33,510 bases of DNA from an uncultured Oscillospiraceae bacterium (lineage in GTDB: Bacteria > Bacillota > Clostridia > Oscillospirales > Ruminococcaceae): assembly GCA_934232845.1 (NCBI GenBank), contig CAKQGD010000016.1, forward strand, positions 1-33,510. The letters run 5' to 3'. Shown here piece after piece: positions 13,368-21,509 of this stretch; within the stretch, counting starts at the first letter, position 1; every line of letters begins with the position of its first letter. The translations under genes were made by a program, and so were the position numbers. The notes beneath the pieces were generated by a model, which was not told where the DNA came from, made no database searches, and saw only the letters and a list, made by a program, of their open reading frames with translations.

Positions 13368-14945
13368 TTAATTTTCGTTCATTTCGGCGAGCTTATCGGC
13401 CCACATCTTCTGCAGGTCCTTCGCGATGGGAGCAGCGGCGAGGCCGCCGACACACGCGGCGCGAAGTTCGGTGGGCAGGCGGTCCTGCACGTCCCGCAGA
13501 GAGATCAGCACCTGATCGGGCGGCACAACGCTGCGCACACCTGCGAGCGCCATCTCCGCACCCATCAGGGCGACGACCGCGCCCATGGCGTTGCGCTTGA
13601 TGCAGGGCACCTCGACCGGCCCGGCCAGCGGATCGCAGACGAGGCCGAGCGTCTCTTTGATTGCAAAACAGAACGCGTGGCAGGCCTCTTCGGCGGTGCC
13701 GTCCGCGAGGTAGACCGCGCCCGCGGCGCCCATGCCCGCGCCGATGCCGACCTCGGACTGACAGCCGCCGATCGAACCGGAGAAGGTGCATAGGTTGCCG
13801 GTGATCGCGCCGACTGCGGCGCTGACCAGAAACGCCTCCGCGAGCTTTTCGCGCGGGGAATGAAAGCGCTTTGCCACGGCGAACAGTGCGCCGGGCAGAC
13901 CGCCTGCACTGCCGCTCGTCGGGACGGCGACGACGCGGCCCGCGCTGGCGCTGATCTCCGCCATGGAGAGAGCGCCGGCCATTGCGTCGTTGAATACGTC
14001 GCCTACGATGGACTTGCCGCTTTTGCGCCATTCGTCGACCTTGTAGCCGTCGCTGCCGCTGCAGTAGCCGCACAGCAGCGGGTTGCAGCCCTTGCGGCCG
14101 CGCGTCATCGATTCGTCGATCACGTCCACGATGGTCATGGCCTGTGCAAGAATTTCCTCGCGGGTGCGGCCGCTGCGATTTGTTTCGTAGTCGTAGATCA
14201 CGTCGATCATGGGACGGTTTTTGCACAGAGCGAGGAATTCCTCAAAGGTCGTGAAGAGGGGCTGCTTGCCCGTGCAGTCGGAAAAGATCGTCATCGGCTC
14301 GACGCTGCGGCGCAGCAGCACCGTATCGCCGAGAATGCCGGCCGCGGTTTTTTCCTGCGCGTCGGTGAGCGCGGCGGCCGTTTCCAACAGAATCAGCTCA
14401 CCCTCCGGCGTTGTGCCGCAGGTGCAGCGCACGGGGGAGAGGGATTCTCTCAGCTTTGCGGTCAGCTCTTCGGCGGGCGAGTCCTTGCGGAGCAGCCAGA
14501 GAGAGCACCAGCAGTTGCCGTCCATCTCGGTTTCGACGCCGTTGACGCGGGTGATCAGAATGCTGCCGCCGCCGACGGAGATGCCGTTGACGTTCCAGTG
14601 CACGCCGTCGTGCTCGGCAATAATGCGCATGGTGTTGCGGTCGACTTCTTCATCTTCGATGGGATGATAGGTCACGCGGATTCCCTTTTGATCCGCGATC
14701 TTTTTAGAGTCGTTGCAGGCGTCCTCGTATTCGCGCATGCCGAGGCAGCCCGCGAGAATCGCAATGTGCGTGCGATGACCGGTAAAGGTGCGCATAAAGA
14801 GCGGATGGAACCAAAATTCATAGTTCTCCGCTTCGCCGCCGATAAATTTTCCGGCGACGTAGCCGATGCGGTTTGCGCCGCCGGTATGGTTGCTGGAAGG
14901 CCCGTGCATAATGGGGCCGACCACGTCGAACAGACCGAGACTCAC
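13368..14945 (-). CDS. Iron-sulfur L-serine dehydratase, single chain
   Basis: The 525-residue enzyme deaminates L-serine to pyruvate with a 4Fe-4S cluster. The N-terminal part corresponds to the beta chain (GLFDVVGPIMHGPSSNHTGGANRIG, normally SSSHT), and the C-terminal part from about residue 240 to the alpha chain (GYCSGSDGYKVDEW, VVAVPTSGSAGGLPG, GNLCTFSGSIGGCQSEVGIG). Three cluster cysteines are seen in GGCQSEV and C-DPLAGPVEVP-C with spacings of 42 and 11 as in characterised enzymes. The C-terminal tail ends NEN and lacks the extra cysteine some relatives use. GGGAGGA precedes the GTG start. It lies 28 bases after the M20 peptidase gene, likely co-transcribed. Clostridia usually split it into two genes, so the fusion is notable. 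Confidence 0.88.
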   Translation of the reverse strand: MSLGLFDVVGPIMHGPSSNHTGGANRIGYVAGKFIGGEAENYEFWFHPLFMRTFTGHRTHIAILAGCLGMREYEDACNDSKKIADQKGIRVTYHPIEDEEVDRNTMRIIAEHDGVHWNVNGISVGGGSILITRVNGVETEMDGNCWCSLWLLRKDSPAEELTAKLRESLSPVRCTCGTTPEGELILLETAAALTDAQEKTAAGILGDTVLLRRSVEPMTIFSDCTGKQPLFTTFEEFLALCKNRPMIDVIYDYETNRSGRTREEILAQAMTIVDVIDESMTRGRKGCNPLLCGYCSGSDGYKVDEWRKSGKSIVGDVFNDAMAGALSMAEISASAGRVVAVPTSGSAGGLPGALFAVAKRFHSPREKLAEAFLVSAAVGAITGNLCTFSGSIGGCQSEVGIGAGMGAAGAVYLADGTAEEACHAFCFAIKETLGLVCDPLAGPVEVPCIKRNAMGAVVALMGAEMALAGVRSVVPPDQVLISLRDVQDRLPTELRAACVGGLAAAPIAKDLQKMWADKLAEMNEN

Positions 14946-14973
14946 GGCAGACGTCCTCCCTTTTCTTTTTTAC

Positions 14974-16347
14974 TTACGCCTTGGCGAATTCCACCATGAC
15001 GGTGGCGGCCATCTTGATGGCGTTGATGTAGTCCTCAAGGATAATGTTTTCGTTCGGGGCATGGATATTCGACGCCTCGTTGCCCGCGCCGAACATGACC
15101 GCGTCCAGACCCGCGTCGTGGCAGAACTGATACATCGCAGTTGTGCCCGCGGAGCTGATGAACACCTCGGGATCGACGCCGTAGACCGGCTTGGCGCAGC
15201 GGATGACGGTCTGTGCGAACAGGCAGTTGGGATCCGCGCGGAAGGGCGGCTCGCCGGAGATTTTGACGACCTCGATGTCGGTAAAGCCGCGGCGGTCAAG
15301 ATGAGCGCGCACCTTGGCGAGAATGTCGTCCGGCGTCTGGTCGGGAACAAGGCGCAGGTCCATCTTGACGACGGCGCTTCCCGGCAGAACGGTTTTGGCG
15401 CCGTCGCCGATATAGCCCGCCTTGAAGCCCGCGATGTTTGCGGTGGGCTGATAATAGAACTTTTCGAGCAGGGGAATGCCGGTCAGGTCGTTGATGAAGC
15501 CGTCAAGACCCATGCGCTGCTTGGACGCCTCTTCGGGGTAGCACAGCGTCTCGAGACATTTCATCTCGTAGTCGCTGGGCTTTTTGACGTCATCGTAAAA
15601 GCCGTCGATCGTCACGTGATCGTTTGCGTCCTTCATTGTGGCGAGCGCCTGCACCAGTCTCCACGCGGGGTTCTTGACGACGGCGGCATTGGCGGAATGC
15701 AGGTCGCTGTTCGCGGTGCGGCAGCGAAGCTCGATGTAGAGAAGTCCCTTGACGCCGAGGCAGACCTCCAGCGGGCCGACGCCTTCGGCGGTGTTAAGCT
15801 GCTTGCTGCCGCCTTCCCAGGCGAAGCCGTCGGTCTTGATGCGGTCGGGATATTTCTCGGCAAACTCGTGCAGATGCGGGCTGCCGATTTCCTCCTCGCC
15901 CTCGTAGATAAATTTAACGTTCAGCGGGGCGCAGCCGTTGACGGCGCGCAGCGCCTTGAGCGCGCAGACGCGGCTTAAGAGGCTGCCCTTGTTGTCGGTC
16001 GCGCCGCGGGCATAGAGCTTGCCGTCGCGGATCTGAGCGTCGAAGGGATCGCTGATCCATTCCTCCAGCGGCTCGGGAGGCTGGACGTCGTAGTGGTTGT
16101 AAAACGAAATCGTGCGGTTTTTGTTTTCGCCCTCGACCTCGCCGTAAAGAATGGGGTTGCCGTCCGTCTCGCAGACCTCGAGAACGGCTCCCGCTTTCGG
16201 AACTTCTCTTACCAGCAGATCCACCATCCCGCGGATTCCGGCGCCGGTCGCGGAAATGCTGGGCTGACGGCAGAATTTCTGCAACAGCTCGATGTATTCC
16301 TGCGCATGCGCGTCGATGTAGTCGTAGACTTCTTTCATCTCTTTCAT
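14974..16347 (-). CDS. M20 family metallodipeptidase
   Basis: The 457-residue co-catalytic zinc peptidase is of the M20 CNDP/PepV-like type. Metal ligands and catalytic residues are visible: His in FYNHYDVQPPEP, Asp in ARGATDNKGS, the Glu pair in IYEGEEEIGSPHL, Asp/Glu in DGFAWEGGSK and the C-terminal His in ASNIHAPNENI. A dimerisation domain lies in the middle (about residues 190-350). No signal peptide, so it acts in the cytoplasm on dipeptides or similar. GGAGGGATCAAAG precedes the ATG; a second ATG follows three codons later. Flanked by MATE upstream and serine dehydratase downstream on the same strand, and close to a Dpp importer, which fits peptide catabolism. Confidence 0.93.
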   Translation of the reverse strand: MKEMKEVYDYIDAHAQEYIELLQKFCRQPSISATGAGIRGMVDLLVREVPKAGAVLEVCETDGNPILYGEVEGENKNRTISFYNHYDVQPPEPLEEWISDPFDAQIRDGKLYARGATDNKGSLLSRVCALKALRAVNGCAPLNVKFIYEGEEEIGSPHLHEFAEKYPDRIKTDGFAWEGGSKQLNTAEGVGPLEVCLGVKGLLYIELRCRTANSDLHSANAAVVKNPAWRLVQALATMKDANDHVTIDGFYDDVKKPSDYEMKCLETLCYPEEASKQRMGLDGFINDLTGIPLLEKFYYQPTANIAGFKAGYIGDGAKTVLPGSAVVKMDLRLVPDQTPDDILAKVRAHLDRRGFTDIEVVKISGEPPFRADPNCLFAQTVIRCAKPVYGVDPEVFISSAGTTAMYQFCHDAGLDAVMFGAGNEASNIHAPNENIILEDYINAIKMAATVMVEFAKA

Positions 16348-16414
16348 CTTTGATCCCTCCAGAAAAAATAATCTTTAGGTCTATCTCAAGCGGCAAAAGC
16401 CGTTTGTTTCACTG

Positions 16415-17791
16415 TTACAGGCGGATTTTCTGCCAGTTCCCCTGTCTAAAGCGCCATGCGTTGAGAAGTCCTCTCAGCCACAGGTCGAGCAGAAAACCGA
16501 TCCAAGGTCCGTACAGGCCGAGACCGGCGGGGTAGCACAGATACCAAGAGAGCGCCGGGCGGATAAGCGTGACGCTCAGCAGAGAGGCCATCGCGACAAA
16601 CCGCGTGTCGCCCGCGCCGCGCAGCGCACCTGCGTACGACATGCACAGCGCATCGCCGACGGCGCTGGCCGCGATCATCAGCAGAATGTTTTTGGAAGGA
16701 GCGAGCACCGCGGGATCGCGGGAAAAAATCAGCAGCAGCGGCCCACGGAAAATTGCAAGCCCCGCCATCAGGACAAGGCCGATCAGAATAGCAATGCGTA
16801 CGCAGCTTTCCGCGATCTGCCGGGCCCGTTCGGGCTTTTTGGCGCCGAGGTCCTGCCCGACGAGGGCGGCCGCGGCGGTGCCCGGTCCGTCAAATACGAA
16901 CAGGGACACATTGGCGATGTTCATACAGATCTGATGTGCGGCGAACGGAACGGTGCCCAACCCCGCAACGGTGCGCGAATAAATAAAAAAGCCGATTCGC
17001 AGGCAGATATTTTCGACAAGGGCGCCGACGGCGACCGACTGCAGGCGTGTCAGCAGGTTGCGGGTGGGCAGCCAGCCGCGCAGGGTGCGGACGTTCAGGC
17101 GGCACTCGGGAGAAAACAGGCTTGACACCGCGATGAAAAATGCGAATACGTAGCTCAGCGAGGTAGCGATCGCGGCGCCCCGTACACCCAGCGCGGGGAA
17201 ACCGAAATTTCCTCCGATGAGCAGATAATTCATGCAGATGTTGGAGACGCTCGACACCGTGTTGGTGCGCAGACTGACCTTGCTGTTGCCGGCGCAGCGC
17301 ATGGCGGCGTTGCAGGTCACATACAGATGCTGGAAAAACTGGCCCGGCATCAGATGGCGGAAATACACCACCGCGTCCGCGATGGTATCCTCCTTGGCGC
17401 CCGCCAGCAGCAGAAACGGCTCGGCAAACAGAAAAGCCGCCGTGCAGATGACGGCGGAAAAGGCAAACGAAAGAAACAGACACTGACGGAATGTTTCCGA
17501 CGCGCCCTCCATGTCGCCTTCTCCGACGCGGCGCGCCACCAGCGCCGTGACGCCGACGTTCAGCGATAAGATGACGGCAAAACAGACAAATTTCGGCTGG
17601 TTGGTCAGGCCGACCGCGGAAACGGCCGTCGTGCCCAGCGTGCCGACCATTGCCGTGTCAAACAATCCCGCGAGGCCGACGAAGATCGACTCAAGCATGG
17701 CGGGCCAGCCGATCTGGAACACGCGCCGCAGAAGCTCGGGATCCGCCCCGCCGGTCAGAAAGCGGAGAAGTCTGCTGTAAACCGCGGTCAT
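16415..17791 (-). CDS. MATE family efflux transporter
   Basis: The 458-residue membrane protein has about twelve helices in two similar halves, each opening with an amphipathic segment (RRVFQIGWPAMLESIF and LLTRLQSVAVGALVENI). MATE exporters expel drugs or metabolites using Na+ or H+ gradients. AGGGGAG precedes the ATG. It is first in a probable operon with the M20 peptidase (67 bases on) and serine dehydratase. A divergent MarR gene and an operator-like palindrome over its promoter suggest repression by that regulator. Substrate unknown. Confidence 0.94.
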   Translation of the reverse strand: MTAVYSRLLRFLTGGADPELLRRVFQIGWPAMLESIFVGLAGLFDTAMVGTLGTTAVSAVGLTNQPKFVCFAVILSLNVGVTALVARRVGEGDMEGASETFRQCLFLSFAFSAVICTAAFLFAEPFLLLAGAKEDTIADAVVYFRHLMPGQFFQHLYVTCNAAMRCAGNSKVSLRTNTVSSVSNICMNYLLIGGNFGFPALGVRGAAIATSLSYVFAFFIAVSSLFSPECRLNVRTLRGWLPTRNLLTRLQSVAVGALVENICLRIGFFIYSRTVAGLGTVPFAAHQICMNIANVSLFVFDGPGTAAAALVGQDLGAKKPERARQIAESCVRIAILIGLVLMAGLAIFRGPLLLIFSRDPAVLAPSKNILLMIAASAVGDALCMSYAGALRGAGDTRFVAMASLLSVTLIRPALSWYLCYPAGLGLYGPWIGFLLDLWLRGLLNAWRFRQGNWQKIRL

Positions 17792-17831
17792 GTAAAAAAC
17801 GCTCCCCTTTTATGTTTAGAGATTAAATAAA

Positions 17832-17845
17832 TTAGTTGGACCTAA
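17832..17845. promoter_or_regulatory. Probable MarR operator
   Basis: TTAGTTGGACCTAA has exact outer arms TTAG and CTAA and partial symmetry inside, a pattern seen in MarR-family operators. It overlaps the -10 box and the start point of the MATE promoter, where a bound repressor would block RNA polymerase. The MarR gene lies next to it. Binding is inference. Confidence 0.55.
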
Positions 17846-17872
17846 CATAGCACAGGAATCCGACAATGTCAA
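17844..17872 (-). promoter_or_regulatory. Promoter of the MATE operon
   Basis: On the minus strand: TTGACA (17872-17867), 17 bases, TATGTT (17849-17844). The start would be near 17837, inside the palindrome, about 45 bases before the MATE start codon. Confidence 0.75.
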
Positions 17873-17908
17873 CAAAAACCCCTTTTTATATTTGTGAAAT
17901 TGCCAAGG

Positions 17909-17938
17909 TTGGGGATGACAAAGAAAAGAAAGTATGAT
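17909..17938 (+). promoter_or_regulatory. Possible promoter of the MarR gene
   Basis: TTGGGG (17909-17914), 18 bases, TATGAT (17933-17938). The -10 is good and the -35 weak. The leader would be about 65 bases. Confidence 0.45.
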
Positions 17939-18008
17939 ATGGTTTTCAAAAGAGACATTTTCGTGCGGACAAAACGCAGCGAATCAGAGACGGAGAGGCG
18001 GCCGACCG

Positions 18009-18566
18009 ATGAACGAGCAGGAAAAGAAAAGAATTATCAACCACCTGATGCATCACTCCGCGCATCGGGTTGAAATCGTATACGATTTTGCGATGCTCTG
18101 CAGCGGGATGATGAGCGCAGGGTGTCCCTACGGAGACGGGCAGACCCTGACGATGACGGAGGTCAGCGTGATTTTAGAAATCATGCACCATCCCGGCGTG
18201 ACCGCGGCGCAGCTCTGCAAAAAGTGGAACCGCACCCGCGGAGCAGTCAGCCAGCTTTTGAAAAAGCTGGAACAAAAAGAGCTGATTTATCGGGAAAAGA
18301 AGCGGCAAAAGGAAAAAGACGCGGATGCGGAGGAGAGGGGAGTCGGCCTGTATACGACGTCCGCGGGCTTTCGGATTGCCGCCGAAGTCATCTCAAATGA
18401 GAGAGAGGACTCCAGCCGGCTGTTCAGTACTCTGTTGGAGAGAAACTGCACCCAGCAGGAGCTGGAGGCTTTTTATAAGGTGATGGACTGCTATATCGGC
18501 ATTCTGCAGGAAGGAAAGGCCGGAAACTGGCACGAGCTGCTTCCGCAGACAAAAGAGGAAAAGTGA
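18009..18566 (+). CDS. MarR family transcriptional regulator
   Basis: The 185-residue protein has a winged helix at about residues 60-115: LTMTEVSVILEIMHHPGVTAAQLCKKWNRTRGAVSQLLKKLEQKELIYREK, a typical MarR reading head and wing. Helical N- and C-terminal parts would make the dimer. The wing is followed by a charged insert KRQKEKDADAEERG, longer than usual. ATG 18009 was chosen; GGAGAGG lies about 11 bases before it, and the upstream in-frame ATG at 17934 falls in the promoter. It diverges from the MATE operon and probably represses it. The ligand is unknown. Confidence 0.92.
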   Translation: MNEQEKKRIINHLMHHSAHRVEIVYDFAMLCSGMMSAGCPYGDGQTLTMTEVSVILEIMHHPGVTAAQLCKKWNRTRGAVSQLLKKLEQKELIYREKKRQKEKDADAEERGVGLYTTSAGFRIAAEVISNEREDSSRLFSTLLERNCTQQELEAFYKVMDCYIGILQEGKAGNWHELLPQTKEEK

Positions 18567-18726
18567 AGGCTGCCGAGGAACGCCGAACAAAAGTCCTTTT
18601 TGTCACTGCATACAAGGGAACTGTGCAAACCCTCAAAGAAAAACCTTTCTGTTTGTGCAAATTGCTCGTGCAATTTCTCAAAGAATAAGCCGGTTTGACG
18701 CTTTAAACTAAAATGATGCACAGCCG

Positions 18727-18755
18727 TTGACAAAAGAAAAAGTTGCGTGTATCAT
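18727..18755 (+). promoter_or_regulatory. Promoter of the peptide ABC transporter operon
   Basis: Perfect TTGACA (18727-18732), 17 bases, TATCAT (18750-18755). The start would be near 18762, leaving a long leader of about 135 bases. Confidence 0.8.
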
Positions 18756-18896
18756 CTGTTCAATACCTAAACAGACGGGACGAATTTTACCGTCTGTGAA
18801 TTTAGCCCGGTAAATCGACAAAGGATCTGCTGTATTTGGGGAAACGGCAGATACCCCGTGATCTTCGGGAAAAACAAAAAAAGGGGGTTTATCTCA
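18756..18896 (+). promoter_or_regulatory. Structured leader of the peptide ABC transporter operon
   Basis: An imperfect palindrome, CTGTT...AACAG (18756-18774), covers the start point. It overlaps a hairpin ACAGACGG/CCGTCTGT (18771-18797). A second hairpin ATCTGC/GCAGAT spans 18825-18852, and CCCG/CGGG follows around 18855-18870. The palindrome could be an operator and the hairpins an RNA control element. I do not recognise a known riboswitch. The preceding 160 bases (18567-18726) hold only a small AAATTGC/GCAATTT hairpin (18659-18676). Confidence 0.4.
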
Positions 18897-20492
18897 ATGA
18901 AGAAAAAAGCTTTGGCACTGTTTCTGGCGGCTGCGATGACGGCTGCCGCTCTGGCCGGCTGCGGCGGCTCCGCCTCCACATCCGCGCCCGCGTCCGGTTC
19001 CGAGTCTTCCGCGCCCGCGGGAAATCCCGCCGACAAATTTGCCGACGGCGTTCTGGTCATCGGCTCCGGCAGCGACCTGATTACGCTTGACCCGGCAAAC
19101 CAGAACCAGACCAACAACCAGGACCTGTTTATGACCATCGGCTCTCAGCTGTTTACCCGCGACCTTGATTTCAATCTGGTCAACGATCTCTGCGAGAGCT
19201 ATACCCAGCCCGACGAGCTGACTTGGGAATTCAAGATTATCGAGGGAGTCACCTTTACCAACGGCGAAGAGCTCAAGGCCGACGACGTCGCCTATACGCT
19301 GACCCGCCTGAAAGACGGCAGCGACCTTGTTGCTTACAGCTACTACAAGTGCATCACCGGCGTTGAAGAAGTGGATGAATACACGATTCGCCTCACCACT
19401 AATATTGCGCGTCCCGATATGCTGACCCTTCTTGCCATGAGCCAGGCGACCATCCTGCCGAAGGATTACATCGAGGCCGAGGGCATGGAAGCTTACATGA
19501 AGGCGCCCGTCACCTCCGGCGCTTATCAGCTGAAGGAATGGGTCCCGGACGATCACTACACGCTCGTTCCCAACGATAATTTCTACGGCGAAAAGGCGGC
19601 TTGGAAGGAAGTTACCTACCGTCCGATTCCCGAATCCTCCACCCGCGTTTCCGAGCTGCTCACCGGCGGCGTTGACGTCATTTACAATGTTCCCGTCAAT
19701 GAGTGGGAGCGCGTGGAGAACGACGCGACCTCTCTTGTCTACGGCGAGACCAGCCGCGTGATGCTGCTGATCATGCGCATGACCGACGGCAGCGTCTGCT
19801 CCGATCCCGCCGTCCGCAAGGCGATTGAAATGGCTATCGACAAAAAGGCGATCTGCGAGCAGCTGCTGCAGGGCGCCGGCACGCCGACCCGTACCCGTGT
19901 CGGTTCCTCTGTCCCCGGCTTTAACGAAGAACTTTTCGGCGATGCCGCAAACCTCTATGATCCCGAGGGTGCCAAGGCGGTTCTGGCCGAGGCCGGCTAC
20001 GCCGAGGGTGAGGTGACCGTGGACTTCCAGGCTCCTACCGGCCGTTATCTGATGGATACCGAGATGGCTCAGATGATCGCTGCGTATCTCGAAGCGGTCG
20101 GCATCCATGCCAAACTCGAACTGCTCGAAGGCACCGTTCTCTCCACTGCGTTCACCACCAACGAGAACAAGGATGTATTCCTGATCGGCCTCTCTGACGG
20201 TCAGTATGACGGTTGCTACCCGCTGGCTCATTACGGTGACAAGGCGAAGGTTGAGAAGCAGACCGGCTACGACAGCCCCGAGTGCCAGGAGCTGTACCAG
20301 AAGGCTCTCGTCGAGCTGGATCCCGCTACGAAGGAAGCTTACGAGAAGGAAATTCAGGCAATCGCCGCAGAGGACCGTCCTCACATCTGCATCGCGCAGC
20401 TTAAGGCGATCTTCGGCGCAGACAAGGGACTTGTCGTATCACCCAGAATGGACTCGAACGGCATGCCCGACGAGATTGTCATCGCAAAGTAA
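18897..20492 (+). CDS. Peptide ABC transporter substrate-binding lipoprotein (family 5)
   Basis: The 531-residue lipoprotein has signal MKKKALALFLAAAMTAAALAGC with lipobox LAGC (Cys22), then a Ser/Ala/Pro-rich linker and an extracytoplasmic binding protein of family 5 (DppA/OppA): ITLDPANQNQTNNQD, FTNGEELKADDVAYTL, MLTLLAMSQATILPKDYI and VRKAIEMAIDKKAICEQLL. It would capture peptides or related ligands outside the membrane. AGGGGG precedes ATG 18897; an upstream ATG at 18858 would disrupt the signal peptide. It is the first gene of a five-gene transporter operon, with a hairpin after it that probably raises its level over the permeases. Confidence 0.95.
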   Translation: MKKKALALFLAAAMTAAALAGCGGSASTSAPASGSESSAPAGNPADKFADGVLVIGSGSDLITLDPANQNQTNNQDLFMTIGSQLFTRDLDFNLVNDLCESYTQPDELTWEFKIIEGVTFTNGEELKADDVAYTLTRLKDGSDLVAYSYYKCITGVEEVDEYTIRLTTNIARPDMLTLLAMSQATILPKDYIEAEGMEAYMKAPVTSGAYQLKEWVPDDHYTLVPNDNFYGEKAAWKEVTYRPIPESSTRVSELLTGGVDVIYNVPVNEWERVENDATSLVYGETSRVMLLIMRMTDGSVCSDPAVRKAIEMAIDKKAICEQLLQGAGTPTRTRVGSSVPGFNEELFGDAANLYDPEGAKAVLAEAGYAEGEVTVDFQAPTGRYLMDTEMAQMIAAYLEAVGIHAKLELLEGTVLSTAFTTNENKDVFLIGLSDGQYDGCYPLAHYGDKAKVEKQTGYDSPECQELYQKALVELDPATKEAYEKEIQAIAAEDRPHICIAQLKAIFGADKGLVVSPRMDSNGMPDEIVIAK

Positions 20493-20516
20493 TTTTCCGA
20501 ACCATTCGTTTATGGT

Positions 20517-20550
20517 AGGGGGTCGCGGCGCAGGCCTGCGGCCCCCTTTT
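20517..20550 (+). terminator. Partial terminator between binding protein and permease
   Basis: AGGGGG (20517-20522) pairs with CCCCCT (20542-20547), with inner CGC/GCG pairs, followed by TTTT. Such internal attenuating hairpins commonly make the binding protein more abundant than the membrane parts. Confidence 0.6.
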
Positions 20551-20575
20551 GTTCAAAAGAGAGAGGTCCATTGCT

Positions 20576-21493
20576 ATGCTTCGATATTTTCTCAAGCGCG
20601 TCGGACAGATGATTCCGGTTCTTCTGATTATCACGCTGATCGTGTTCCTGCTGGTCAACGTGGCGGGCGACCCGACGGATACCATGCTGCCGCTTGATGC
20701 CACGGAAGAGGACCGCGAGACGCTGCGTGAGGCGCTGGGCCTCAACCGTCCTCTCGTCGTGCAGTACGCCGACTATCTCGGCGATATGCTGACAGGCGAT
20801 TTCGGTACTTCGTACCGCTACGACCTGCCTGCCTTTGAACTCGCGATGGGGAGAATTCCCGCGTCGCTTAAGCTTGCCGGCACGGCGTTGCTGTTTGCGG
20901 TGCTGATTGCGATCCCGCTGGGAATTTTCAGCGCGCAGTTTGCAAATTCCCCCTTTGATATTGTGATCAGCGGCGTTTCCGTACTGGGACGTGCCATGCC
21001 GAACTTCTGGGTCGGCATTATGCTGATTCTTCTGTTTTCCGTCAAGCTGGGACTGCTTCCCGTTTCGGGCAGCGGCACGGCGGCGCATCTTGTGCTGCCG
21101 GCGATGACGCTGGCGATTCAGTCCGCGTCGCAGATCATTCCGCTTGTGCGTTCCAACATGCTTTCCATCATGAATGAAGATTACATCCGCACCGCCCGCA
21201 GCAAGGGAATCCGCGAGAGCGTCATCATTTGTACCCATGCGTTTAAAAACGCGCTGGTGCCGGTTGTGACGATTATCGCACTCGAGCTGCCCGGCCTGAT
21301 CGGCGGCGCGCTGATTACGGAAACCGTGTTTGCATGGCCCGGTCTGGGACAGTTTTTGATCCAGGCCATCAACAACAAGGATATGAGTGTTGTGCAGGTC
21401 TGTATTTTTCTGATTGCCTGTATTACGCTGGCGGCGAATCTGCTGGCCGATCTGGTTTATTGCCTGATCGACCCGCGTATCCGTTACGAATGA
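20576..21493 (+). CDS. Peptide ABC transporter permease, DppB/OppB type
   Basis: The 305-residue inner-membrane permease has N-terminal MLRYFLKRVGQMIPVLLIITLIVFLLV, six predicted helices and the cytoplasmic EAA-like loop SNMLSIMNEDYIRTARSKGI that contacts the ATPase. The segment PLVVQYADYLGDMLTGDFGTS is typical of DppB. ATG 20576 follows AGAGAGG by nine bases; the frame extends nine codons upstream to a TTG inside the terminator. It pairs with the next gene to form the channel. Confidence 0.95.
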   Translation: MLRYFLKRVGQMIPVLLIITLIVFLLVNVAGDPTDTMLPLDATEEDRETLREALGLNRPLVVQYADYLGDMLTGDFGTSYRYDLPAFELAMGRIPASLKLAGTALLFAVLIAIPLGIFSAQFANSPFDIVISGVSVLGRAMPNFWVGIMLILLFSVKLGLLPVSGSGTAAHLVLPAMTLAIQSASQIIPLVRSNMLSIMNEDYIRTARSKGIRESVIICTHAFKNALVPVVTIIALELPGLIGGALITETVFAWPGLGQFLIQAINNKDMSVVQVCIFLIACITLAANLLADLVYCLIDPRIRYE

Positions 21494-21509
21494 GAAAGGA
21501 GGACCTGCT

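Noticed and set aside
18567..18726. Small AAATTGC/GCAATTT hairpin after the MarR gene as its terminator
   Set aside because: No U-run follows the stem, so it does not qualify as an intrinsic terminator.
18894..20384. Minus-strand open frame of 496 codons opposite the peptide-binding lipoprotein
   Set aside because: It is long only because of GC-rich third positions in the real gene; the plus strand has signal peptide, lipobox and family motifs.
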